A stretch of DNA of 64,000 nucleotides from Gemmatimonadota bacterium (GCA_016719105.1 JADKAQ010000013.1:302639-366638); one strand, 5' to 3'. Shown: positions 35,817 to 43,862, counted from the first letter of the stretch. Numbers and translations are program-made. The notes: generated by a model from the sequence alone, not told the origin.

Positions 35817-35932
35817 TCGGGGGCCTGCATCACGCCCCCCCCAAGCGCCAGGCTCGTCCGCCGAGCAGGCCGATCAGTCGTCCCCACGCAAAAGCTGCCG
35901 ATACTAAAGAGGACGCCCTCCCCCAAACTGCC

Positions 35933-36517
35933 ATGTCGACTCGATCCCTCGCCGTCCTCGCGCTCCTCACGGTCGCCTGCCATCGCGCGCCGCGCTCGAC
36001 CGACCTCGCCCCTGCCGCGAGCCGGGAGACGATCAAGGGGCTCCCCGGCTGGTACCTCAAGCCGCCCACCGACAAGAACTTTCTCTACGCCCCGGCCACC
36101 GCCGTCTCGCGCGACGTCCAGGTCGCCATCAACAAGGCCGAGGCCGAGGGGCGCGCCGGACTCGCGCAGCAGCTCGAGGTGAAGTACGGCGCCCTCACCA
36201 AGCGCTTCGTGGAGGAGGTGGGGCGCGAAGGGTCGCAGCTCCTCGATCAGTACACCACCGCGTACAAGGCCGTCGTGAGCCAGACGCTCTACGGCACGCG
36301 CGCCAAGCAGCAGGCGCTGCGCACCGAGGGCGACGTCTACCGGGCGACCGTCCTCATGGAGCTCCCCGTGGGCGAGGCGAGCAAGAAGCTCCTCGAGCAG
36401 CTGCGGCAGCAGGAACAGCTCTACACCCGCTTCCGCGCCAGCGAAGTGTTCAAGGAGCTCGACGCCGAAGTGCAGCGCTACGAGGCGTGGAAGCGCGAGC
36501 AGGGGATCCCGCGGTAG
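35933..36517 (+). CDS. LPP20-like lipoprotein
   Basis: 194 residues from ATG 35933. The signal peptide ends in a lipobox (LALLTVACHRAP, lipidated Cys about 16). The mature protein starts with GLPGWYLKPPTDKNFLYAPA and has VAINKAEAEGRAGLAQQLEV, the typical LPP20 family pattern, followed by a long charged helix to the C-terminus. Family members are outer- or inner-membrane lipoproteins of unclear function. A longer in-frame ORF from 35774 runs through repeat copy B and is not a credible start. Probably functionally linked to the caspase and DUF4384-like genes. Confidence 0.72.
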   Translation: MSTRSLAVLALLTVACHRAPRSTDLAPAASRETIKGLPGWYLKPPTDKNFLYAPATAVSRDVQVAINKAEAEGRAGLAQQLEVKYGALTKRFVEEVGREGSQLLDQYTTAYKAVVSQTLYGTRAKQQALRTEGDVYRATVLMELPVGEASKKLLEQLRQQEQLYTRFRASEVFKELDAEVQRYEAWKREQGIPR

Positions 36518-36787
36518 AGATCAGCGAGAGACGAATCACCCGCCTCGCGTCCCTGGGCGCCCAGCACCTCTCGTCGTTGGTGGGGGGCGCCACACACCAT
36601 CCGCTGGACGCCGTTCGGTTCGACACACGTCGTAAACCCTTCGGGAATGCGCGGCGACTAATGTCGCGAGCCCCCGGCTACGGCGTTCCACCCGGGGTTC
36701 TCCTGCGCTTCATTTGAGACAGTCGCGCTCGCCGCGCACGTCGCGGCAGGCGTCCCCGTCGATCCCCGTCCATCGGAGACCCCGCAC

Positions 36788-37969
36788 ATGGTGGCCCGTC
36801 GTCCCTATCTTCTCGCCCTCGCTGTTGGGGGACTTCTCCCCACGCTTGTCAGCGCCCAGGTGGCGCGGCAGCTCACCAAGCCCGACGCGGAATTCGCCGA
36901 GCCGTTCACCGCCGTGAGCGGGATCCGCGAACTCAAGGACGGGCGCGTGGTCGCCATCGACTCGCGCGACAAGATCGTGCAGATCGTCGACTTCAAGGCG
37001 GGGACCGGGACCAAGGTCGGGCGCGAGGGATCGGGGCCTGGGGAGTACGCCTTCCCCATGCGGCTCGTCCCGCTCCCCGGCGACTCGTCAGGCGTGTACG
37101 ACATGCTCAACGCGCGCCTGCTCGTCGTCCTCCCCAACGGCAAGCCGGGACCGTTCCTCACCGTCGAGCAGGCGTCGACACAGGGACCCGGCGGTGGCAC
37201 GGTCCGCATCGGCGGATCGGCCCCGCGTTATGCAGACGCCAAGGGGCGCCTGTACTGGACCGGGCAGCCGTTCAACGCCCCACGCCAGGGCGAGATGCCA
37301 AAGTCGGCCGACTCGGTCCCGGTGATGCGCTACGACCGCGACACGAAGAAGACCGACACCCTGGCGTGGACGCGCGTCGCCAAGAACAACGTGCAAACGA
37401 GCGGCAACAGCGGGAACATGCAGGTCCGCATCGGCATGTCGAACCCGTTCCAGCCGCGCGACGAGTGGGCAGTGACCCCCGACGGCCGGGTGCTGGTGCT
37501 GCGCTCGCCGGAGTACCGGGCGGAGTGGTACGGGCCGAGCGGCAAGGGGGCGACCGCGACCATTGCCTATCCGCCCATCAAGGTCACCGAGAAGCACAAG
37601 GAAGAGTGGCGCGAGTCGCGCAAGCAGCAGACGTCGCTCATGGTGACGATGAACAACGGGCAGCGCTCCGTGCGCACCGGCCCGCCGCCGGCCGACGCCC
37701 CCGACCCGGGGAACTGGCCGGAGGTGATGCCGCCGTTCCTGGACAACTCGGTCTTCGTCGCGCCTAACGGGCAGGTGTGGGTCAACCGCACGCGTGCCGC
37801 CGGCGACGACGCGCCCAGGTTCGACGTGATCGACGCGAGCGGCAAGGTGGCGATGCAGGTGGTGCTGCCGAAGAAGACTCGGCTGGTGGGGCTGGGGAGC
37901 GGGACGGCGTATGTCGTGCGTACCGATGATGACGACCTGCAGTATCTGCAGCGGTATCGGGTGCAGTAA
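36788..37969 (+). CDS. Secreted six-bladed beta-propeller-like protein
   Basis: 393 residues with a signal peptide (YLLALAVGGLLPTLVSAQ). Blade-type motifs recur: FTAVSGIRELKDGRVVAIDS, KVGREGSGPGEYAFPMRLVP (the GREGxGPGEF motif of this family) and WAVTPDGRVLVLRSPEYR. The same family recurs in the 43-64 kb island. An NHL-type binding scaffold is likely, with no enzyme motif. A strong terminator follows directly (37992-38037). Confidence 0.78.
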   Translation: MVARRPYLLALAVGGLLPTLVSAQVARQLTKPDAEFAEPFTAVSGIRELKDGRVVAIDSRDKIVQIVDFKAGTGTKVGREGSGPGEYAFPMRLVPLPGDSSGVYDMLNARLLVVLPNGKPGPFLTVEQASTQGPGGGTVRIGGSAPRYADAKGRLYWTGQPFNAPRQGEMPKSADSVPVMRYDRDTKKTDTLAWTRVAKNNVQTSGNSGNMQVRIGMSNPFQPRDEWAVTPDGRVLVLRSPEYRAEWYGPSGKGATATIAYPPIKVTEKHKEEWRESRKQQTSLMVTMNNGQRSVRTGPPPADAPDPGNWPEVMPPFLDNSVFVAPNGQVWVNRTRAAGDDAPRFDVIDASGKVAMQVVLPKKTRLVGLGSGTAYVVRTDDDDLQYLQRYRVQ

Positions 37970-37991
37970 ACGCTGGGTCGCATTGGAAACG

Positions 37992-38037
37992 GAGCGCGGG
38001 GACGCTGACTAAGTCGGCGTCCCCGCGCTCACTTTTT
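37992..38037 (+). terminator. Rho-independent terminator
   Basis: A perfect 14-base stem, GAGCGCGGGGACGC (37992-38005) with GCGTCCCCGCGCTC (38017-38030), has an 11-base loop that can add GACT/AGTC pairs, and is followed by ACTTTTT. It ends the propeller gene on the plus strand. It also borders the stop codon of the convergent brnA. Confidence 0.88.
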
Positions 38038-38316
38038 CGCGCGCTTCACCTTGCGTTGCGCGACCGGGCGCGGCCCGATCTCCTCGCGCACGACCCGCCG
38101 CAGCACCGCCTCGAGGGGTTCCACTGTCTCGTGCATCGCGCGACGCAGCGTGTCGTTGATCAGTGTCTGGTAGTTTCCCCCACCAGTCGCATCAACCTGC
38201 GCGCGGTACCAATGCAGGATGTCATCGTCGAGACGGATCGTGATCCGCGTCTTGCCTGCGGGCGCAGGGATGACGGCGCCACGTCGCGCGGTGGAGAAGT
38301 CGTATTGCCTACGCAT
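38029..38316 (-). CDS. brnA: BrnA-type antitoxin
   Basis: 95 residues from ATG 38316. The family pattern is GKTRITIRLDDDILHWYRAQ followed by GGNYQTLINDTLRRAM, a ribbon-helix-helix-like DNA-binding and toxin-binding fold, with a lysine-rich end. It overlaps brnT by eight bases. BrnA normally represses the operon together with BrnT. Confidence 0.85.
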   Translation of the reverse strand: MRRQYDFSTARRGAVIPAPAGKTRITIRLDDDILHWYRAQVDATGGGNYQTLINDTLRRAMHETVEPLEAVLRRVVREEIGPRPVAQRKVKRAKK

Positions 38317-38584
38317 CGGTGTCCTCGGCGAACTGCCGCCGTTCTCGGGGGGTAGCGCGGCGCGCTGAGATGAGGCGAATGGACGCTGCGTTCCAGCTCC
38401 ACACCACAACCAGCACCCGATCGAGGGTGTCGCGCCCGATCGTGACGTATCGTACCTCGCTCGGATAGTCGTCTTCGAGCGTGAGTGCCATGGGGTCTTC
38501 GAAGACTCCTACTGCGTCGGCGAGCTCCACCCCATGTTTCCGCCGATTTCCCATCGCCTTCGCCGGATCCCAGTCGAAGCCCAT
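38309..38584 (-). CDS. brnT: BrnT-type ribonuclease toxin
   Basis: 91 residues from ATG 38584. Hallmarks are MGFDWDPAKAMGNRRKHGVE, FEDPMALTLEDDY, YVTIGRDTLDRVLVVVWSW and IRLISARRATPRERRQFAE, all typical of the BrnT RelE-like fold with the conserved WDxxK...NxxKHG. It is the first gene of the brnTA operon, as usual for this system. An in-frame ATG at 38602 would add six residues. Confidence 0.87.
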   Translation of the reverse strand: MGFDWDPAKAMGNRRKHGVELADAVGVFEDPMALTLEDDYPSEVRYVTIGRDTLDRVLVVVWSWNAASIRLISARRATPRERRQFAEDTDA

Positions 38585-38595
38585 GCTGCAACGTA

Positions 38596-38609
38596 TGTAC
38601 ACCTGTACA
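38596..38609. promoter_or_regulatory. Candidate brnTA operator
   Basis: Just upstream of brnT, the palindromic hexamer TGTACA occurs twice (38596-38601 and 38604-38609) at an 8-bp period, followed by GGTGCA. Two adjacent palindromic half sites in the promoter region fit autoregulation by a ribbon-helix-helix antitoxin. This is inferred from position only. Confidence 0.4.
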
Positions 38610-38675
38610 CCGGTGCAAGCGCTGCGGCGCGCGGCGCGCGAGAACCTACGTTGGTTTTGGCCAACGGAGGGGGGC

Positions 38676-39215
38676 CTACTCTCCCCGTCTCCGCCCCATC
38701 GCTTTCTCCAGGCTCCCGCACATCCCCTCCATCGCCGACCGCACCTTCACCACCAGGTAGACGAGCGGGACGTCGCCTAACGGGCGCACCTGGTGCGCCG
38801 CACCGGCGGGGATGCGCACCACGTCGCCGGGCCTCACCGTCACCTCCTCGGGCGTCACCAGCCGAGCCGCGCGCCACTCGCCCCCCGTGTACTTCACCGG
38901 CTTCTGAACGCGACTGGAGTGCGACACAACACCCGCCCCCGCGCGCACCACCAGGATGTCGTCCCACTCGCAATGCAGCTCGACCTCACTCGGCGACGTG
39001 CGGCGATTCATGAGGTACTGCGCGTTGCGGTCGGCGGCGAGGCGAAACTGCACCCCCTTGGCCCCCGAACGCATCGTGGAGTCGAGGGCGGCGTTGAGCG
39101 CCGACGCGGGGATGTGATCGATGGTGCTGGCGGTCGATGGCGGGATGGCCGGCGACGAGGCGCGCATCCCGACGGCGAAGGCGACCGGGGCGACAGCGAG
39201 CGGCGTGAGGCGCAT
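38676..39215 (-). CDS. Exported cupin-domain protein
   Basis: 179 residues from ATG 39215. A signal peptide-like N-terminus (LTPLAVAPVAFAVGMRAS) is followed by a helix and then a single cupin barrel: ELHCEWDDILVVRAGAGVVS (motif 1 with His/Glu-type ligands partly replaced), VTVRPGDVVRIPAGAAHQVR (motif 2 PGDVxxIPAGxxH). The metal set is incomplete, so it may be a sugar- or metal-binding protein rather than an enzyme. It stands alone. Confidence 0.72.
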   Translation of the reverse strand: MRLTPLAVAPVAFAVGMRASSPAIPPSTASTIDHIPASALNAALDSTMRSGAKGVQFRLAADRNAQYLMNRRTSPSEVELHCEWDDILVVRAGAGVVSHSSRVQKPVKYTGGEWRAARLVTPEEVTVRPGDVVRIPAGAAHQVRPLGDVPLVYLVVKVRSAMEGMCGSLEKAMGRRRGE

Positions 39216-39343
39216 GCGGACCTCCGAGGTGTGGCGACCGACGCGGGACGATGCACGCTCGGGGAGATGGGTCGCGCTGTCAAGCATTGATATGCAACCG
39301 CTGAGCACGGCGGGCCCTCGCCCGCCGTGCTCACCGTCCGCGG

Positions 39344-40048
39344 TTACGCCGCCTTCGCCTCCACGGTGCTGGCGTCCACCGCGCCCGTCACCTCCCCTCC
39401 CCTCGCCCGCCCCCCGACACGCGCCACCACCGTGGCGGTCCGCCACGCCGCCATCCACTCGGCGTTAGGCGCCTGCCTGGGCACCACCAAAGATTGCACG
39501 ATGCGCATCTGCCGAAGCGCCTCGCGCGTGACCTCGCGCGCCCCGCTGGTGGCCGCCGTTCGCTTGCCCATCTCCACCCCTCGCGTGTTGATCGCCAGGC
39601 GCAGCTCCCCGGCCACCTGGCTCAGCAGCTTGACGTGCCCCGCGGGGAGCCCGTGCTCGCCAAACTGCGCCTCCTGCTGCGCCACCAGCCGCGCCATGCC
39701 CTCGGCGGAGGCGATGAGTCCCTCGTAGTCGCTCGCGCGGTGCTTCACGAGCGCACCCTTGATCGCTTCCGCGTCCGGCCCCGACGCGGGGAGGAACGAC
39801 TTCCCCACGCGGACGATCGGGGCCATCAACTCGGTGCGGAGCCGCACGGCGAGCAGCCGCGAACGCTGCGTCGCCGCGAGGGTGAGACGCCCCCGGTGTT
39901 CCTGTTGCGCTGCCAGTTCGGTGAGGCGATCGATCGTCGCCTCGAACCTGGCCAGGCTCTTTTCCACCTCAGGTGCCACAGGTCCCGACCGCAGGAGATC
40001 GCGAACGCGGCGGAACATCTGCAGGCGGTTCTTGTCCTTGGCATGCAT
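39344..40048 (-). CDS. Helical protein of unknown function
   Basis: 234 residues from ATG 40048, which is preceded by AAGGAG about 10 bases upstream. The protein is mostly alpha-helical and charged (ARFEATIDRLTELAAQQEHR, EGMARLVAQQEAQFGEHGL), without signal peptide or membrane segment. I do not recognise a family. The plus strand of this stretch also shows long open frames, which are GC-composition shadows. Confidence 0.5.
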   Translation of the reverse strand: MHAKDKNRLQMFRRVRDLLRSGPVAPEVEKSLARFEATIDRLTELAAQQEHRGRLTLAATQRSRLLAVRLRTELMAPIVRVGKSFLPASGPDAEAIKGALVKHRASDYEGLIASAEGMARLVAQQEAQFGEHGLPAGHVKLLSQVAGELRLAINTRGVEMGKRTAATSGAREVTREALRQMRIVQSLVVPRQAPNAEWMAAWRTATVVARVGGRARGGEVTGAVDASTVEAKAA

Positions 40049-40252
40049 GGGACACGCTCCTTGGGAAGGTTGGACGCAGGAGAAGGGGAAACGCCGAGCG
40101 CTGCGTCCGGCCGTTCGGCGTTCACGTTGGGGCTTCGCTTGCTGGGCGGCGCGAGTGATGCCCTTCAATGAGGGGGACGTCACCACCATCAGCCGGCCAT
40201 CCCCCGACGTGCCTCGTTAGGTCTGACACGCACACGTTTGGTGCTGCATCGT

Positions 40253-40862
40253 CGACGGTCCGGACGGACACGGCGACGGTCGGTTGTTGCTCATCGACGG
40301 ACCACGCGGCGGCGTCGACGTACCACACGGTGTTGTCCACGGCCCGCGTGACCTCGTCGACGGACCGACGTGACACGTGCACGATCCGAGCGACACCGCG
40401 GACGATCCACGCTGCAGCGTCGACGATCCGCCCGGTCAGCTGCACGCATCGGACGACATCGTCGACGATCCGGTTGGCCACGTGCACGGTCCGACCGTCG
40501 ACGTGGACGTGTTCAGTCGCCGGCGCCGGCGTATCGTGCTGCATCTCGCACGTGCCGACCGCACACGCACACGGATCGCGTCGACAGCTGCACGGACCGA
40601 CCAGCGTCGCCGACGGACGGGTCGACGTCGTCGGCGGACCGGCCGACGCACGACAGGTGCACATCGGCCTCGTGGACGGACCGAGCGTCGGCGTCGACGT
40701 TCCGAACGTCGACGTGACGCGCCCGGGCGAACGCGAGGACGGACCAGACCAACAGCTGCACGGACCGAGTGCGCGTGCACACGGACCAACGGCGTGTGGA
40801 CACGGACCAACCGTTCGCGCACACGGACCGACGGCTCGTGCGCACAGACCGCGACCGATTGC
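40253..40862. repeat. Degenerate 21-bp tandem repeat array (about 29 units)
   Basis: The stretch divides into consecutive 21-base units whose first half reads close to SSACGGACCG (variants GACGATCCG, CACGGTCCG) and whose second half is variable but often ends in GT or GC. There is a one-base phase shift near 40568-40590. All frames on both strands show a seven-residue periodicity (for example xHGPTxR on the plus strand, RIVDAAA/RxVDxxx on the minus strand). A stop in the plus frame and the phase shift make a single coding frame doubtful. The flanks 40049-40252 and 40863-41357 contain no gene I can support. Confidence 0.75.
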
Positions 40863-41357
40863 TCGCGGGACTCCAGGCGTTGGGGGGCGATGCGCGGGTG
40901 CCGGACACGGTCGACGGCCGCCGGCGCGCGTTCTTTCGCAACGAGCCCCCCTACCCTTTCCCCCGGACCCCCCATTTTTGTCAAGTGGGGTGGGGACAAC
41001 GAACGGCGGTGTAGGCTTCGAGGCGTTAGGGGCGGGGCGCGCGACGAGTGCGCGGAGGCGCGCGGCGCAGGCGCCTAACTCAGGTCGCGTGAAGCGATTA
41101 CCAGCGCAGCTGCATCGCGCGCGTCGATCGGTGTGGACGAGCGCGCGTCACGTGCACGCGCGCCGCCAGCGTTGCGGCGGGGGCGCACGCAGTCGCAACG
41201 TTGTGCGGCATTGCCTGACAAGTGACGGCGTGCGGCGGCCGGTGGTCGACGCGTCGCCGAGCCAGGAACCACGCCGACCGCATGAGGAGCTGCGCCGGCT
41301 GCGCCAGCCGCGGCAGACGCTTCGCGAGCAGCAGCGAACGACGAGCGAGCGCGCCGC

Positions 41358-42154
41358 CTACCCCCGCCGCCGCGGCTCGTCCATCGGCAGGAACGCCCGC
41401 AGGAACGACTTCTCCTGTGCCGTGAGCGACGCGAGCCCTTGGGCCTGGACCTTGTCGACGATGCGGGTGACCGCCTCGCGGTTGACCTCGTGCACCCCGG
41501 ACATGTCGATCTCGCCGACGCCTTCCACCGTGCGCATAGACGGCGGGGCCGAACGCGCCGGATGCGAGATCGAGGGGCGGAGGTGCTGGTCGCCATCTGC
41601 CGGAACTTCCCGCGCCCGCGCTCGAGCCACTTGAGGTAGAGGAACGCCCCCGCGTAGCCGCCCAGGTGGGCAAAGTGCGCGATGCCGTCGCCACCGCCGC
41701 TGAATCCGCTGAACAGGGCGAGCACCGTGGTCCCGATCACCAGGACGCGCGCCGGCACCGGGACGATCCCCCAGAGGAGGATCACGTCGTTGGGCCAGAA
41801 GAAGGCGAAGGCCAGCATCACGCCAAAGACGCCCCCCGATGCGCCGATGATCGGCGCGCCGGAGAAGAGCATCGACAGCAGCGCTCCGGTGATCCCGCTG
41901 GCGAAGTACAGCGTGGCGAAGCGCTGTGACCCCATTCGGTCCTCGATGCGCGGACCGAAGAAGTAGAGCGCCAGCATGTTGAAGCCGATGTGCGACAGGC
42001 TGCCGTGCAGGAACATGTAGGTCACCACCGTCCACGGCCGCACCAGCGCGGCGGCGGGGACAAAGGCGAACCAGTTGCCGAGCCCCGGTACCATGGACTG
42101 GAGCAGGTACGCGGCGATGTTGACGAGGACGAGGATCAGGACGACTGGGGTCAC
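41358..42154 (-). pseudogene. Rhomboid-family intramembrane protease with frameshift before its C-terminal domain
   Basis: GTG 42154 starts a rhomboid of six helices: TVVTYMFLHGSLSHIGFNML (loop 1/helix 2), catalytic Ser about 106 in PIIGASGGVFGVML, and catalytic His about 163 in GIAHFAHLGGYAGAFLY. After KWLERGRGKFRQM the frame ceases to match. The expected C-terminal extension (VEGVGEIDMSGVHEVNREAV, LTAQEKSFLRAF) continues in another frame to the stop at 41358. The change occurs between about 41530 and 41590. The span of 797 bases is one short of a multiple of three. The catalytic core lies before the shift. Confidence 0.7.
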
Positions 42155-42313
42155 GTCGGCGACGGATCGGGGGGCGCGGCGAGGTGATGTGCTGGAGCGG
42201 CGCGCGATGAAGCGTGGTCGGGTTGCGCTGGTAAGGTAGTACCCGGGGAAGCGCGGGAGGGCGGCCGAGGGGTGAAGCAAGTGTCAGGTGAGAGGGAGCG
42301 GTTGGAGGAGCTT

Positions 42314-42327
42314 GACATATATATGTC
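42314..42327. promoter_or_regulatory. Palindromic operator of the VapBC-type operon
   Basis: GACATATATATGTC is a perfect 14-bp palindrome 35 bases upstream of the antitoxin ATG, overlapping a TTGACA (42312-42317) that could be its -35 box. Its half GACATAT recurs at 42344-42350 beside the start codon, 30 bp (about three helix turns) away. Ribbon-helix-helix antitoxins bind such paired sites. Confidence 0.5.
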
Positions 42328-42348
42328 TCGTGATGAATCTGCAGACAT

Positions 42349-42588
42349 ATGCAACGCACAACCGTTCGACTTCCCGATGAATTGCTGCGCGCCGCCAAAC
42401 GTCGGGCGCAGCAGACCGGACGCACCCTCACGCAACTGCTCGAGGACTGTCTGCGCGCGGAGTTGCGGCAGCCGACGAAGGCCGCGCGCGTGATGGAGCC
42501 GCTCCCGACCTATCACGGAGGGACGCTCAGGCCGGGGGTGGACCTGAGCGATTCGAGCGCGTTGGAAGACCTCATGGGCGGGACGTAG
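42349..42588 (+). CDS. Ribbon-helix-helix antitoxin of a VapBC-type pair
   Basis: 79 residues. The N-terminal RHH reads MQRTTVRLPDELLRAAKRR with TLTQLLEDCLRAEL as the second helix. The C-terminal segment ends LSDSSALEDLMGGT and would wrap the toxin. It lies two bases before the PIN-domain gene, so the pair is translated together. The operator is likely the palindrome at 42314. Confidence 0.82.
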   Translation: MQRTTVRLPDELLRAAKRRAQQTGRTLTQLLEDCLRAELRQPTKAARVMEPLPTYHGGTLRPGVDLSDSSALEDLMGGT

Positions 42589-42590
42589 CC

Positions 42591-43016
42591 GTGGTCCTGC
42601 TCGACGTCAACGTGCTCGTGTCGGCCATGCGTGACGCGTCGCCGCGCCATGCGGTGTGCAAGGCGTACGTCGAGCAACTGCGGCGTGCGCCCGAGCCGTT
42701 CGGATTGAGTGACCTGATCCTGAGCGGCGCGCTGCGTGTGCTGACGCATCCGCGGGTCTTTGATCCTCCGACCCCTGCCGAGGCGGCGCGCGCGTGGGTG
42801 ACGGCGCTCCGCGACACGCCTAACGCGGTGGTGATTGCGCCGGGGCCTCGGCACTGGGAGCTCTTTCAGGGGCTGCTCGTACACTCGGGGGCCATCGGCA
42901 ACGTCGTCTCCGACGCGTGGCACGCCGCGCTTGCGATCGAGCATGGGTGCGAGCTGGTGTCGGACGATGCCGCCTTTGCGCGGTTTGTCGGGTTGCGGTG
43001 GAGGAGGCCGGGGTGA
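42591..43016 (+). CDS. vapC: PIN-domain ribonuclease toxin (VapC family)
   Basis: 141 residues from GTG 42591. The PIN signatures are MVLLDVNVLVSAMR (first acidic residue), LSDLILSGALRVLTHPRVF, and the C-terminal SDAWHAALAIEHGCELVSDD (second acidic pair, HA.A...G..LVTDD pattern). All four acidic positions appear present. VapC toxins cleave tRNA or rRNA. The neighbouring gene encodes the cognate antitoxin. The 3' side is followed by repeat element D. Confidence 0.85.
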   Translation: MVLLDVNVLVSAMRDASPRHAVCKAYVEQLRRAPEPFGLSDLILSGALRVLTHPRVFDPPTPAEAARAWVTALRDTPNAVVIAPGPRHWELFQGLLVHSGAIGNVVSDAWHAALAIEHGCELVSDDAAFARFVGLRWRRPG

Positions 43017-43060
43017 GCCGATCCGGCGCGTCGGGCTCGTGACGTCGACACGGGCAACTG

Positions 43061-43178
43061 AAGAGCTTGACACGGGGGTTCACGGGGGTAACACGGGGGT
43101 TCACGGAGGAGATCGCATGTTCGCCGCAGTCCTCCGTGAACCCCCGTGAAACCTCCGTGAACCCCCGTGTCCGGCTTT
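43061..43178. repeat. Dispersed inverted-repeat element, copy D
   Basis: This has the same layout as copy A. Two units of TTGACACGGGGGTTCACGG (43067-43110) are followed by a 19-base loop and two inverted units CTCCGTGAACCCCCGTG (43131-43172), bounded by AAGAGC and GGCTTT. The length is 118 bp. It lies between vapC and the propeller fragment at 43183. The reading frame of that fragment runs on through the repeat, as if the repeat replaced its stop codon. Confidence 0.8.
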
Positions 43179-43182
43179 GTCT

Positions 43183-43620
43183 GGCGCGATCCCGTGGGCG
43201 CGCCTGAGCGAGCGCTTGCCGCCCCTCCCCTGCGCCCCAGCAGAAAGACCCCCACCACCGGTTCATCCTCCACTTCGCCGGTGAGCGCGAGCGTGTCGCC
43301 GTGCACCGCGATGTGGTCGATCTTGTAGGGAAAGAGCACCGACCCGCGATACGCGAGCGAGCGCCGGTCGTAGACATCGAGCACGCGATGACGTTGCGGT
43401 GAGGTTCCCCCAAAAGCTCACCAGCACCACGTCGCGCCACGCCGCCACGTCGCTTGCACCTGCCCGGGTCCCTTCCGCCAAGGAGTGACGGCGCCGCTTG
43501 CTCGTGCCGCTCACCGCTTCACGGGCCTCGGGGAGTGACTCGATGTGCGTCCCGGTGACAGGCGGGGAGGTAGACGCAGGTGGAGTCGTCGTGACCTCCT
43601 CCCCGGAATCGGAGCTAGTT
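43183..43620 (-). pseudogene. C-terminal fragment of a beta-propeller lipoprotein
   Basis: Three frames each hold one piece in order: DDSTCVYLP, then THIESLPEAREAVSGTSKRR and DVAAWRDVVLVSFWG, then LDVYDRRSLAYRGSVLFPYK and EVEDEPVVGVFLLGRRG. The order and content match the C-terminal half of the six-bladed propeller family seen elsewhere in the island (compare 47411-48260). The N-terminal half is missing and the 8-bp repeat array begins just beyond. At least two frameshifts are present. Confidence 0.6.
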
Positions 43621-43690
43621 CGCAGTTGGGGAGTCCAGCCGACTCGAGCCCTCGCGCCGCATCCAGCGCCATGAGCGCCGACGGCCCGGC

Positions 43691-43768
43691 GCACTGGTGC
43701 ACTGATGCACTGGTGCACTGGTGCACTGGTGCACTGGTGCACTGGTGCACTGGTGCACTGGTGCACCT
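43691..43768. repeat. 8-bp tandem repeat GCACTGGT, about nine copies
   Basis: The unit GCACTGGT is repeated from 43691 to about 43768 with two variant copies (GCACTGAT near the start and GCACCTGG at the end). Because 8 is not a multiple of 3, a change in copy number would shift any reading frame crossing it. It lies between the propeller fragment and the lipoprotein gene at 43863. The remaining bases up to 43862 hold no gene I can support. Confidence 0.88.
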
Positions 43769-43862
43769 GGACGTGAAGCAGCCGGGCACAATCGGGCGCG
43801 TGGGCCACCGCATGAACGGCAGTCGCCCGACGCGCACTACAGGATCGGCTGGGAACCCCTCC

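Noticed and set aside
35774..35932. N-terminal extension of the LPP20-like lipoprotein into the upstream repeat
   Set aside because: The extension consists of repeat-encoded NPRVPPVNPRV residues. ATG 35933 gives a proper lipoprotein signal.
40168..41634. A 488-codon plus-strand frame over the 21-bp repeats as a real gene
   Set aside because: The repeat phase shift near 40570 and the change in composition beyond 40900 argue against one protein. The minus-strand frame shows an equally regular heptad, so strand cannot be decided.
43691..43768. Possible CRISPR or CRISPR-like repeat
   Set aside because: The unit is 8 bp with no spacers.
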